Below, in pieces: positions 1-11,530 of a stretch of DNA of 64,000 nucleotides. The position numbers were made by a program, and so were the translations under genes. Every line of letters begins with the position of its first letter. The stretch's first letter is position 1. The notes below the pieces were generated by a model. It was not told the DNA's origin, searched no databases, and saw nothing but the letters and a program-made list of their open reading frames with translations. The DNA is from Hymenolepis diminuta (lineage: Eukaryota; Platyhelminthes; Cestoda; Cyclophyllidea; Hymenolepididae). The stretch spans positions 963,071-1,027,070 of the forward strand of contig CAADRB010000010.1 of NCBI GenBank assembly GCA_900708905.1. Reading direction: 5' to 3'.

Positions 1-1
1 T

Positions 2-261
2 ATCAAAAAAAGGCATGGGAGTATGATTTATGATGTTGAGGTTGGTAAGGACATAATCAACTCCGACGAAGACTGGCGGAACCCACTTCTGATTAACGTT
101 ATCTTTCTTTGTATTCATTGCTTGATACGTTTAATCTTACACATGTTATTCCACCTAGATCTCAGATTATAGATCAGGTTATGGTTTCATCGAGTACAGC
201 TCGAACAAGATGGAAACCTTCGCGTCTCCAGATCGATCCATCTTCGAAGACCTACGGGTGA
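2..261 (+). other. Possible last exons of an upstream gene (uncertain)
   Basis: Position 2 onward is open in one frame, reading IKKRHGSMIYDVEV, and reaches a good donor (GTTG|gtaagg) at 44. A plausible acceptor at 171-172 (attatag) begins a more GC-rich stretch that reads DQVMVSSSTARTRWKPSRL in the joined frame and stops at 259-261. The two pieces join in phase. However, other frames of 173-261 are also open, I recognise no family, and the left side is cut by the window edge. It may be the 3' end of a gene lying to the left or chance. Confidence 0.2.
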
Positions 262-280
262 TTTGCCTAAGAAGAGAGAT

Positions 281-572
281 GTTAGAAGAAATGATAATTA
301 TTTTCCCCCGCTCCCAATATTTCTTCTAGGAACAAAAATGTATTTTCTTTCTTCATTTCCCCACCGATAAAAGACACTTGATAATTATTTGTATTTGTTT
401 AAGCCGATACCGATTGAGTGTGAGTTTCGTTAATACACGCGTGTTGACTATAACGTGCCTTCTGATCTGCCGTGGATTATTAGCTTCTGTGTTAAGTTGC
501 TATATTACCGAGTTTTCTAGATTGTTGGCTCTGCTAGATTACTATCCGAACTCCTAGTTGGTTACGTTATAA
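281..572 (+). repeat. Arm A of a 290-bp inverted dispersed repeat
   Basis: This stretch reads as the reverse complement of 10955-11246. Over the central 250 bases I find about one mismatch (taggaac here, tagaaac in the other arm). Identity falls away abruptly at both ends. It has no coding frame and includes an ACACGCGTGT palindrome. The other repeats in the window are much more diverged, so this pair is recent or under constraint. Confidence 0.85.
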
Positions 573-1393
573 CAGTTACCTTAGGACACTCTTAAGTTAT
601 CATTCAGCTACCTTTCCTGTTGGTCGAAATTATATAGTATCATCAGTCTTACACACAGGTGAACGTTGATTAATATCTACATCGTGGTACACGCTGAGAC
701 AAAACAGTAATGCTTATGCCTAAATACCATAAACTTAGTGCTGTTATTAGGCTTGTATGGATTTTTTAAATTCCCCCTGCAAATATTCGTTCCCTTTAAC
801 AAAGTATATTTTAGTTAAGTCAATATATTTTGATTTTGGAAAACTAATGCAAGATAAATTTTCCTTTATGTAAATATTGGTTTAACTTATGACAGAATAG
901 GAGACGTGCGGCTTTGACTGGAACTGAATTAACCACTTATTCAGGAAATTCAATTTTAAAATTAGATTTAATGAGATTTCTCAACGCAAGAGCCATTCTG
1001 CGGATAGTCTCAAAGTCCTTTATGTGTCTTCGAAATGAAATAAGTAAAAATAAGTCTTGAATTATAAATTAAGTAGCTTTTCTACAATGGCTGCATAAAA
1101 GGATAATATAATGCAGTAGTAACAAGTTATTCCACAAAGAGCAAATTAAGCGTACATGTACGAAATATTTGGCGAAGGTTAGTTTAGTAATGTAGAACAT
1201 AAAATTAAAACATTGTGATATATAATCATCATGAAAGGATATAACAAAGTGAAATATATCATTTCATCCTTGAATTTAAAAACAGTTGTTTTGAAATAAA
1301 TAAGTGCTTAGGATATATTTTGTAGGGAACCAATGGCAATACAGAACTCAGATGACTTCAGCTTTTCTGCACATTTAGCCTAATCGTTGTAAA
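573..1393. other. AT-rich 5' flank of PSMA1
   Basis: I see no gene here. Near the 3' end are two acceptor-like sites, ttttgtag at 1318-1325 and gacttcag ending at 1361. Between them a short upstream ORF (ATG at 1333, TAA at 1381-1383) precedes the PSMA1 start. If the second site is the 5' end of the mature mRNA, the upstream ORF is removed. Confidence 0.4.
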
Positions 1394-2278
1394 ATGTTTA
1401 GGAATCAATATGATCATGATGTATCTGTTTGGAGCCCTCAGGGGCGTATTCATCAGATTGAATATGCAATGGAAGCTGTTAAGCAAGGCTCAGCAGCAGT
1501 TGCTCTAAAAAATAAGGACTTTTGTGTTATTGTCGCTCTTAAAAGAGCTCCATCAGAATTGTCGTCATATCAAGAAAAGCTGATTCCTATCGACTCCCAC
1601 ATCGGAATGGCTATCACCGGTTTGACTGCCGATGGCTTTCTTCTTGCCAGACATATGCGCCGTGAGTGCGCAGATAATCGGTGGGCCTACAGTGAACCCC
1701 TCCCAGTGTCTCGATTGCTGAACAAGATTTCTTTAAAAATGCAAATTCCTACTCAGCAATATGGTCGAAGACCTTTCGGAGTCGGTATGCTCATTACCGG
1801 TTATGATGAACAAGGCCCTCACGTCTACTACTTGGTATGTACATTTTGATTAATTAAATAACCCTTTGATAGTGTCCATCTTCAAACGCTTATGATTGTA
1901 AATGCTTTGCTGTCGGTTCTCGTTCACAATCTGCCAGAACTTATCTTGAGCGCCATCTTGACAAATTTTCAGATTGCAGCTTAGATGAACTTATTGTTCA
2001 TGGAGTGAAGGCTCTCAAAGGTTGCCTACCGGTTGAAGTTGAGCTTTCCGGAAAGGTAGGTTGTGTTTAGCTGTTGCACAAAACTACCGACTCTTGTGAT
2101 ATCATATGTTTGTTCTTTTTGCCGTTTACAGAACTGCGCTCTGGCTATTGTTGGCAAGAACAAGAACTTTACAGTTTGTCCAGAAGAGGAAGTTGAGCCC
2201 TATCTTACCCAAGCCACAGAAGCCCAATCTCTGGAAACCGACGATGTGGCCGGGCCTCAACCGATGGAACAAGAATAA
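1394..2278 (+). CDS. PSMA1: 20S proteasome subunit alpha type-1
   Basis: This encodes one of the seven alpha subunits of the 20S proteasome core, which gate and dock the proteolytic chamber in cytosol and nucleus. There are three exons: 1394-1834, 1873-2055 and 2132-2278, with GT-AG introns of 38 and 76 nt. Spliced length is 256 aa; the human protein is 263. Residues 1-30 hold the alpha-subunit N-terminal signature ([20 protein letters not shown], then QIEYAMEAV). [16 protein letters not shown] ([12 protein letters not shown]) and [13 protein letters not shown] also match PSMA1 rather than other alpha subunits. The C-terminus is acidic and ends PMEQE, as in animal PSMA1 tails. All junctions keep phase 0. 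The start is set by the family-typical MFRNQYD. Cyclin H follows about 200 bp downstream on the same strand. Confidence 0.96.
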
Positions 2279-2279
2279 A
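2274..2279 (+). promoter_or_regulatory. Poly(A) signal AATAAA overlapping the PSMA1 stop codon
   Basis: AATAAA spans the TAA stop (2276-2278). Cleavage 10-30 nt downstream would leave a very short 3' UTR. That fits the compact spacing to cyclin H. No other AATAAA is seen before the cyclin H acceptor at 2480. Confidence 0.55.
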
Positions 2280-2461
2280 CCCTCCCTTTTTCCCGGTCTT
2301 TTCAATATTCCCTTGTTCTAAATTGGAGTTTCTATCCATGTGTATCTCACTCGAATACATTGTTTCCATAACATTTTCCATGTTTCCCTTTTGCTCGCAA
2401 TTATTTGGTCGAGTAAAAACATTAGACCATATCGTTGTCTACTTATAAGTTCTAAGTAGTT

Positions 2462-2481
2462 TTGTTTTTAATGACTTGTAG
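2462..2481 (+). promoter_or_regulatory. Probable spliced-leader trans-splice acceptor for cyclin H
   Basis: A T-rich tract (ttttgttttta) and gacttgtag end at 2481. The next base starts codon TCG of the cyclin H frame, and the AG belongs to an in-frame TAG. The frame therefore has no ATG of its own at its true N-terminus. Flatworm spliced leaders end in AUG, which would give M-SYSSSSQLLNW, close to the conserved cyclin H N-terminus. A competing cis-spliced start is ATG 2380 with donor CGA|gtaaaa at 2413, also in phase. Confidence 0.6.
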
Positions 2482-5400
2482 TCGTACTCATCGAGTTCAC
2501 AGCTTCTCAATTGGCTGCTTACAGCAGACGAATTGAATAGTCGAAGGCAGGATTGCAATGTGTCGACAAGAAAGCGTCTTGCAGAACAATTTCGAGCAAA
2601 AGTTGAGGCTTTGGGTCGCATGGAAGTGGAGCCGTCTTTTCTTACTGCTGAGGAGGAGTTAATTATTGTGAAGCGAAACATCTTTGCTATGTACGGGTTT
2701 TACCAGCAATTTGATGACCCCCAACTACCTGCCGACGCAAGTTTCTTTATAATTTTATTTACTTTTGTTTGAATCGTAAGCTGCACAATGGAAAGTTGCG
2801 TGGCTCTTAATGGGAATTTTGTACGATCTGTGCTATAATTTGTAAAGTAGGAATTCCATTGTGGAATCTACAGTTTTGAGGGGGAGGTTAGGAGTGCCTT
2901 TTTAAATGAGCCGTCTCTGGGGCCTGTGTGCATCAATAATGGCTGATTTCATTCGGTCAATTGAGGCTTCTCATTGGGATATGTGCTCGCATATACCTTT
3001 AGTTTATTTTGAATTAATTTTTTTTGCGATTGAGTTTTGCATTATAATATATAATGGTATTTAGCCACAAATATAATCTAAGCTCTCAATTAGGCCACAC
3101 TGACCTCAGGTTAGAAGGCGAACCCGTAGCCCAATGGTAGATTCAGTGTCCGAGTAATAAATTCTGTTCATATCGAGGTTATGCGGTTCTGTGTCCTATT
3201 ACATTTCGGTACGAGTTTTCTTAATCTCGATGTTTTTAACGTACCCGTAGCCTTTAGTTTGGTTTACAACGAGTTTGATTCCATAACTGCTTACTTGAAG
3301 ATCACAGACAATACGGAAAGATACTGTAGCAAACTATTTTTGGGACTAATAAGAACCGAGGTCACTAATTTAGGAATTACCAAATTGTATTGAGCAAACC
3401 ACGAAGAGGATTTAAGCAAGAGAGAAATGAGATGGAAGCATGGAGTCGGTATAACAACAAGCGTCCGTATCGTGTGCGTATGAGTCATTTGGGCAAGGAC
3501 GTGAGTGAGGACACGAGTGTGTGTCCTTTAATGGAACAAGACGGTTATGGAAGGGGAGGGGGAAATCGATAAACACGTTTAGACATGACAGCTAGGGGTT
3601 TTGATTCATGGGGACATAAAGACATCACTCCGTCTTCGTGGCTTTTTCAGAGAATGCTAATAGTGGTTTGGAAGTACATAGTCTTATTTCAGCTTCCTTC
3701 TAGCCTTGAGGCGCGTAAAGGCGATACAAATTTCTGACTGAATTAGTTCAAGTGTAATTTTTTTGTTCAAATCAAGTGTTCCGCTCTTAGGAAGGAATTA
3801 GATAAAGGAAACCAAAGCTTGCATATGACGTTAGAATATAATATTTTAAGAATGGTAAATACAAAATGAATCGAAACGGAGAACGCGGGATAGTTAATCA
3901 GAATGTCATGAATAACAAGCAATCAATGAAAAATGGGAAATACGAAAATTAAGGAAAGAGTTAGTTTAACGTTGTGAAGAACAGGTAATTAATGTGAATG
4001 GGAAACATACGGATTTGAGGGGGTAGTCGATGAAATGAGACGAAGTGGATTTTTAATAACCAGCGTAAATCCATATATATACACATATATATCTGACTAC
4101 AATTTTGGGATATTTATTGATTTATTAAATAAATTAGTTTCAGTGTAGGTTGTATGCTTATTGTGATTTTACACAAATTCAAACCGACTTGCATTTTTGT
4201 TAGTAAAATTATTATTTACTGCTACGTGGTTTTTATAGCACTCATCTAAATTATGTAATGGTTGGTAGGTCTTCTTTGAGTTTGTGGTGATCGATCCGCT
4301 GATGTCTTTTCTTCTCTCATTTGTAAACCGTGGACGATATCGAGAGTCTTTTTATACATTTCAGTTATGTTTGATATTCGCTAATTTCTCCTTTCTGGTT
4401 TATCATCCAAATTTTACCTTCTCACCGAACACCTGTTTTGGATCCACGGGATTTGCTTGAACTGACTATATGTAGTTCTAGATTCAAACGTATTTACATT
4501 TATTAATAATTTTCCATTTATGACTATGGTTGCTGAGATATATCTTCGGCAAGGGTATTATTTATTTCAGCACTTCTTGAATAGTTAAGCATTCACATTT
4601 TCTTAGTCAGCATCGTTTTGCAAGAGATTCATGCCCAGTCTAAAATATGTATTTAACCTTGGCATAGAACTCATTGACGTATCATTCCTCTAAGGCTGTT
4701 CTTTAAATGATTTGTTATTTACATGAATTTCTTCTCAAAGACTATTCTTTTAGAGGGACCTTTGATACTTATATATTTGCGATTTTAAGTTTTAATGCAA
4801 GTCAAATTAACTCACTAATATATTCAATCTCTTTCACTATTTTTTGACTTCAGGTTTTTGGTTTCGCAGCAACTTATTTGAAGCGTTTCTACCTCAACAA
4901 CTCAGTTATGGATTACTCCCCAAGAGAGATGATGCTGACATCTCTTTACCTTGCTTTCAAAGCCGCGGATTATCCGATCAGTTTGAACAGATTTGTCGAT
5001 CATATTCCACGCAATCGTGAGCGTTACCATGCTTTCATCTCCCGATCAGAACTCTTCCTGATGGATAAACTCCTGTATGATCTATGGATTCATCCGCCCT
5101 ACCGGCCCCTGGTGGGTTTTCTTGTGGAATTAATCACTTACAGGCGAGGTATAGATCCTTCAATGACAGATGAAGAGGCTACAGATCTCATGAATTCCTT
5201 GAGAAAAGAGGGATACGAGATTATTAACACTTGGTTTCAAACTGATCTCTGTTTCACTAATCCGCCCAGCCAATATGCACTAGCAGTGGTAATGGAATTG
5301 GGTCGAAGGTATCCGGAACTTCAAGCGGAGGATTTTGTGAATAACGTCGTGTTGGGGAATGTGACTGCTGAGGTTGGCGACGAAGAATCTGTGGAACAGA

Positions 5401-5597
5401 AGAAGGAACGACTTTGGGAAAGGCTGGAAGCTATTCAGACTATGATTTCAGAGTTTGACTTCATTGTCGATCTTTCTGTGGGTTTAGAACTGGAGAATGT
5501 GCTTGCAGAATGTCGGAATCCTCTATACGATATTGATTCGGATGAGTATAAGGAGATACAAAAGCAGGCCATGGAAAGAATGTCATTCCTTGATTAG
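2482..5597 (+). CDS. CCNH: Cyclin H (CDK7 partner, CAK/TFIIH)
   Basis: Cyclin H activates CDK7 in the CDK-activating kinase module of TFIIH, acting in cell-cycle control and RNA polymerase II CTD phosphorylation. The two recognised exons are 2482-2736 and 4854-5597. With an initiator Met supplied by a spliced leader the product is 333 aa; human cyclin H is 323. YSSSSQLLNWLLTADEL matches the N-terminal helix. The first cyclin fold contains YLKRFYLNNSVMDYSPREMM, very close to the human YFKRFYLNNSVMEYHPR. HPPYRPLVGF and NPPSQYALA mark the inter-fold linker and the second fold. The intron uses a GC donor (GAC|gcaagt, 2737) and a cag acceptor at 4851-4853. The GT six bases further on would break the frame. 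The next in-frame ATG, at 2620, would remove the N-terminal helix. Confidence 0.9.
2737..4853 (+). other. Cyclin H GC-AG intron (2117 bp)
   Basis: The intron runs gcaagt...ttcag. At 3116-3180 there is a tRNA-like stretch with an A-box-like TAGCCCAATGG and a weak B-box-like GTTCATATCG, possibly a degraded SINE head. A short TA/CA microsatellite lies at 4070-4092. ORFs of 60-70 codons here show no family signature. Nothing else was recognised. Confidence 0.7.
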
Positions 5598-6464
5598 GGA
5601 ACACGTCTGAAACCTTGTAAATACATGATGTTAATATTTTTCTATGTAATCCATTCAATTATAATAGAAAAATAAGTTAAAATAGCGGAGGAGAGTATTG
5701 ATGAGTCACCCTTCATATTTGTGATAGTCTCACGAATTGACAAGAATATTGCATTCTGTTTTAAATCTGAGATAAATATGTCCCAGAAATTCCCCTTTGT
5801 CTCTAACTTTGAGATTATGAAGAACAGACCCCAAACACATATTCCAGCTTGTACCTAAGTCGAATGGACTCATTCAGTTACTCCCAGCCTCCTGACTTTG
5901 TGGGATACGATGGGACTGGTAATCTAGCGATTTTTTGGGATGGAGTTTTAGCCCATTTCAGTTTTTACGGTTAGTAGCTTAATACTGAGGGCATCTTAGA
6001 AGCAGTAGAAAGCTCTAATCATAGGCTGCCACAGTTTATTTGAGCGGTTTTCTGCTCCTGTTAATCTTCCGAAAGAGGATTCCTTAACGAAAATTAGATA
6101 AGTATCGATGATGACTTGTGGCGAACGGTGTTTACCAAAATTCATACGAAAATGTTGAATACCAAATTGAAGGGAGATCATGAATTTCCGGTAAAGTTTG
6201 GTTGCGAATACTGCATGTCCTTCAATGTTTGGATGATTTATTTTCAACAGAACTGTTAGCATCTGCTGAGATTATGAAAAACAAAGAGGATAACTTACTG
6301 TTACCATTAAAATACAAGTTTTACTAATTCAAACGTGAAGCAAATAAAATATCAGTTTCATTTTAATAAATATTAATAAACCATCTTATGGAAATGTAGT
6401 ATATCAAAGTCTCAGATAACTAGAGTAATAAGATTATTAATTTATTCATTATTTTTATTACCCA

Positions 6465-6700
6465 CAGTAAAATAAAAAGTGGCGATTTTTAATTGTGGGA
6501 AGCAGCTGAAACCGGTCAAAAGAAAGTCCAGTAAATGATCAAGGGGAGGGGACTAACAAGATATTGCGAGCAACATCAAGGTGTCAAAGAGTCTTACTTC
6601 ATTTGATTTCTGGATTCGGGTTTTCCGGTAATTACTAAATACCTAGTTCACGTACGGAAATTCAAATTTCAAGATCTGTCCTCTGCATTGAAGCAAATGC
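6465..6700 (+). repeat. Diverged dispersed repeat, copy 1
   Basis: It aligns by eye with 25275-25500. Both share attgtggga, a run ending AGTAAATGAT, GTCAAAGAGTCTTACTTCAT or a near variant, ATTCGGGTT and AGTTCACGT in the same order and spacing. There is no coding frame and the family is unknown. Confidence 0.6.
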
Positions 6701-9700
6701 TTGTCTACGATGTCCAATGCTTATTGACCAGTTTTTCATTAACAAGGTCGGTCTTACCTTTCCAATTCAGCTTTTCTTAAAATAGTTGAGAAGTTTAAAT
6801 GATCTTGTCTGATATTCAGCAGCTTACAGTTTTAACAGTGGAGATAAGATAGCTAAAATGAATAATGCTAAAAATTTGCCGTAAATTTATGTGCATCATT
6901 ACCAGGAGAAAAAGAATCATCTTGTAATTTTTAATTGAGTTTTATAGTTAGGCTTAACAATGATTATATATAATTTTGAAATTGACTAAATCACAACCAA
7001 TAAATTAAAGCTATTTACATACAGTGAAGAGTTTAATGTTTTTGCATCTAATTTGTTAAAGTCTTGAAATTTCCCGTTAACAGAAACAAAATTCACATGA
7101 ATATTAAAATTTATTAAATATCAGAGGGGTAATTGTTTCACGGAACGCACGTAAAGACATCAATCAACAAACATAAATTCCGAAAGTTAAGAGACTACAC
7201 CTGACAAGAGCACGTGTATAAATAGGGGTGGGTATGATCTTATTGACGGGAAGCCCACAAAAACTCCTCAAGGCCACAGAAATTATACGTTGTCGTAGGA
7301 TGTGTTTCATACCCTGGTTGTCTTCCAAAGGTCAATAGCCAGATAAGTATATAGGTACATGCTACCCAAATACCTAGATTGTTAATTTACGTAAGGCTCT
7401 CGTTGACTTAGATAGTAGATAATATTGAAAATACTCTTATTAATTTATTAAATTAATAATTGCATTTCAGACTATTTCTCCTTTCTCTCCGTGGTTTTGT
7501 AGCTTATCAATATCAAGTGGATACCCAGATCGTAGATTCGGCAACTAGACAGTCCAAAATTATAACAGTGGTAACTGAGCTTTACAATGCTCAAAAACTT
7601 CTATCTTCTTGTTGAAACCACCGACTGGACAGGTATATTCTCAGCCACCTCTATAAAGTTCTACCTGCGCAAGTGACCTAAAGTTGTTCCGTTGTATTGG
7701 GCTTGTCCATATAATTAATGCCTCCTTCCTCCCCATTATCATTGATATGATCAATAAAATGGAGATCTGAATTTATTGCAAATCCTAGGCAAAGTGCTCA
7801 TAAAAATAATATAACTGAAAAGATTTGCTTGATGGACTATTGAAGGAGAGAAGTGTATAAATGCGGTTAGGATACGTATATTTAAGGTCTTCTTACGTAG
7901 CACTAGATGAAATAAAATCTACCTTCATTTATTTTAAACTCTTACCGGGAAAAAATACCGACTCAAGAGAATGAAATAGATAGTTCTAAGCAAATAATGG
8001 CTACAATATTGATAAAAACATACAGAAATTAAATACTATGAAACCTCGAAGGTTGATAATCAGGAAGTGACGGATACAAAATGATTCTAAATTGGAAAGT
8101 AATAATGGTTTCAATAAATTTTCAAACTCCCACAATAAGGGAAAGGAAGTGAGAAAAATACAATTTGAGGTGGTTTATTCGAAAAATAATCAAACTTGTA
8201 GGACGCAACGAAGTATTGTCATAATAATCTTCGAGTTCGTGGTTCTCCACATCTTCAGCTGACGTACCAAATTTGATGGGAGCATAGCAGACACAGATAG
8301 TGCTCAAAATTAGTGTTGAATCTAATTTAGAAGATTACTGAAGGGGCTGAAGACTATAATTAATTTATTTCGATAAATAATAAAAGCATCATTAACTTCC
8401 AGCTATAAAGAGGCGTTTATCAGATACCCTTTAGGAGTCAGTCTCAGTTCGTCTTCATCTCGTGAGGATTAGAAATGAGTGACAGTAATCAACGATTTCC
8501 TACATATATTGGATTTATTTATACCTATCTCCTTATTGTCCCATCTATGCAAATAACTGGATTTATTTCAATGGTCGTCAAAGCATCTTCTCTATTCTTT
8601 ATATCATTAAAATAAGATTATTTCTGAGGTGAAATGTAATGATATTAGAAACGATTACTAAAACTGACAATTTTGGGGCACAGGGAATGCTAGAGTGAAA
8701 CACAAAAAGCATTCTAAATACCAGTTGCGATCTCGGTTGTTTTTTTTATTTCAGTCCGGTATTTTGACATCAACAAACACAGATAAATGATATCAATTAT
8801 TGGATTAAGTGATAAAATATTAAAAGGTCATAAAAATCTGCGTGAAATGACGATTTTTTCGATCAGAAAAATATCGGAAGGCGAAAAAGACAAAGGTAAA
8901 TCATCAATAAAAAAATCAGTCCTAGCTTAAGTTGATGGACTAGGTCCTCATTTTCCTATTTAAGAGAATTTATTATTAATTGTCTACAATTTGAAAACTG
9001 TAGTCATCGGTCATGACATAAGAGCCCTTTTACTTAAATCAAAATAAGAAAGTCAGATTTGTTCTATTAATTTGATTTTTTTATGTAAAATCTCGGAGGA
9101 ATTTACCTTAAAATCTCAATAAATATTGGGAAACCCATTACCGAATTCGTGGCATATGTGTATTAACATTTGAATTGTGTATTAAATATTTTACGATTCA
9201 TTTAATGTTATATTAGCAGCACAATCTTTCAATTTTATTTTATTTCTTTTTCCATAAAATATATGATAAAATGAAATTTATCTTGATTTCCGAAGAAATT
9301 TTGAAATATTTCCTGTGTTTTGGAAATACCATTAACAGAACAATACAGTATTCTGAGAATACTGTCTTATTTTATTAATTCATAAGATGAAATAAAATTT
9401 GATTTTTTAGGTATCTGAAAAGAATAAATTGTAATATATTCAATACGAAGGAAATCATTTCGGAATGCAACTAATGAAGATGGAAGGGAAAATAGATAGT
9501 TAGTCATTAGAAAAAGGAATGTATATTCAATTTTTAGTCTCACTTATCTTTCTTCTGACTTAGATTAACTCGTGTTTCCTGATAAATTTGAAGTTAGTAA
9601 TTTCCACTCATGTATTTAGTTTTACCAAAATGTAGTGCTTGTCTCCCATCCACGAATACATAGAATCTTAGCTATGCTAATTAAGATGTCCATTTCACAT

Positions 9701-10324
9701 CGAATGCACAATTATGTTGCTATGTCTGCGGTCATTTCGTGTTTTAGCCGATCATCATAGAAGTTAAAATAATTATTTCAATTTAAATCCACGACCAGCC
9801 ACTTGAAGACTTAACAATCTGAATGATATTCACTAACTGTTTAATATTTGATTATGATTATATTACTCCAAACAGTAACATATTTTTCGTGCATTTTGAA
9901 AGAAAAGGAACCCAAATAACCATCAATAAGGAGTTAGCGTACTATTCTTCCTGAATTTAAACTCTTTTATTTGTATCGATGGGTAAAGCCGAGTTTTATT
10001 GCATGCGTTACTAACTGATTAAAATTTGATTTGGTCCTCGTAGTCGTAGCAACCAGGTGTGGAATCAATAATAATCCTCATCTATTGAAGATATCGCTAC
10101 ATTTCTGGTTGACGCCTGAGATACATGCAATAAATTTAATCATTGTATTCTCCTAATTTAGTCTAAGTGAAAAACATGAACACTTCGTTGTCATAGGAAC
10201 CCAACAAGCCTATTTGAAGAGCTGGACTGATTCATGTATAAATTTCCTATTTATTCTTTTCTTCGGGACATGTGTATGAGTTACTTGCCCCATTTTTCCA
10301 GGAGGATCAGCATTGATTTGAATT

Positions 10325-10510
10325 CTCGTTAAATGAGTTTCATCGTGAATGAAATCCAAAAGCTTTCAAGCTCATTGAAGAAAGTGTTAACAACACTTGA
10401 AATAGGGAAATATGTTCTAGAGCCGCTTTTATGAAAAATCCATATTCTATTCCCTTTTGTTAATCGTAATAAATAAATACGGCTGGTCGACCACGTCACT
10501 GAATGTGGAC
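10325..10510 (-). repeat. SINE-like repeat, tail portion
   Basis: The segment containing tatgaaaaatccatattct and acggctggtcg resembles 15285-15440 and the tail (GAGAAATTCGCATTC...) of the minus-oriented SINE-like copies elsewhere in the window. The tRNA-like head is not evident. Confidence 0.4.
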
Positions 10511-10954
10511 TCTTGAGTTTCGATATTATGTCCTCTGACTCGACAGATGTAATCTATAATCACAAACTCACAAAAAATTAAACTATTGACATTACTCTGG
10601 AAATTGACTACAGAATATTTCAGAGTCCTTTATTCCGATAATGATTCTCCAATATTATTCCCAAAGATTGTCTCTCAGCATATGAATATTGAGTGTTAAA
10701 ATCTAGTACAGTGACCCTAGCTTAGAGCTCTCTACTGCTTCCAGAAGGTCCCCAATATTAAGCTACTAACCATGAATGCCTGAACTTCTAAAACCCTTCT
10801 TACCAGTCCGCCAAATTGTCAACTCAATTATGCTCGAATTCTCAAGACTTAAGATTAACTGAATATACCTCTTCAATTAACGTACAAAACGGACTGTTTT
10901 GAGTTTTTTTTAGTTTTGAATTGAGAATTCACAGGTCATATCAATTCGAGAGTG

Positions 10955-11246
10955 CTATAACATAACTAACTAGGAGTTCGGATAGTAATCTAGCAGAGCC
11001 AACAATCTAGAAAACTCGGTAATATAGCAACTTAACACAGAAGCTAATAATCCACGGCAGATCAGAAGGCACGTTATAGTCAACACGCGTGTATTAACGA
11101 AACTCACACTCAATCGGTATCGGCTTAAACAAATACAAATAATTATCAAGTGTCTTTTATCGGTGGGGAAATGAAGAAAGAAAATACATTTTTGTTTCTA
11201 GAAGAAATATTGGGAGCGGGGGAAAATAATTATCATTTCTTTTAAC
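10955..11246 (-). repeat. Arm B of the 290-bp inverted dispersed repeat
   Basis: This is the reverse complement of 281-572, about 10.4 kb away, and nearly identical over the central 250 bases. The interval between the arms contains PSMA1 and cyclin H, so the arms are more likely two independent insertions than the ends of one element. Confidence 0.85.
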
Positions 11247-11374
11247 AGAGAGACCCCGCAAATTTGAAGAATGCTGCTTCGTCATTTTATTATTTAAACA
11301 AAGACATAAATCTTTTTAAAATCGATTCATTTAATGAAGGGATGTACTCAAGTATTATTGAATTGAGAAGACAA

Positions 11375-11530
11375 GGAAAACTTGGTCCATGAAGTCCGAA
11401 TATTATTTCTGCATTTTGATCATTACTCATGCCATATTCGAATAATCCTGTAAGTATTTTCCAACCACGTAGACATCGAACCCGTAGCCTGATTTTGTAA
11501 GCTAGCCCGTTAACTTCTACTCCAGAGGCA
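11375..11530 (-). repeat. SINE-like repeat (diverged)
   Basis: The segment acatcgaacccgtagcct is a reverse-complement B box (GGGTTCGATGT), followed by a reverse-complement A-box-like region near 11500-11520. It is the weakest complete member of the tRNA-derived family seen elsewhere in the window. Confidence 0.4.

Noticed and set aside
3116..3190. tRNA gene in the cyclin H intron
   Set aside because: There are A- and B-box-like motifs but no acceptor stem or cloverleaf. It is better seen as a degraded SINE head, and only weakly.
281..11246. One 11-kb Maverick-like element bounded by 290-bp inverted repeats
   Set aside because: The interval carries host PSMA1 and cyclin H and no polymerase, capsid or integrase frame. 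Two separate copies in opposite orientation is the simpler reading.
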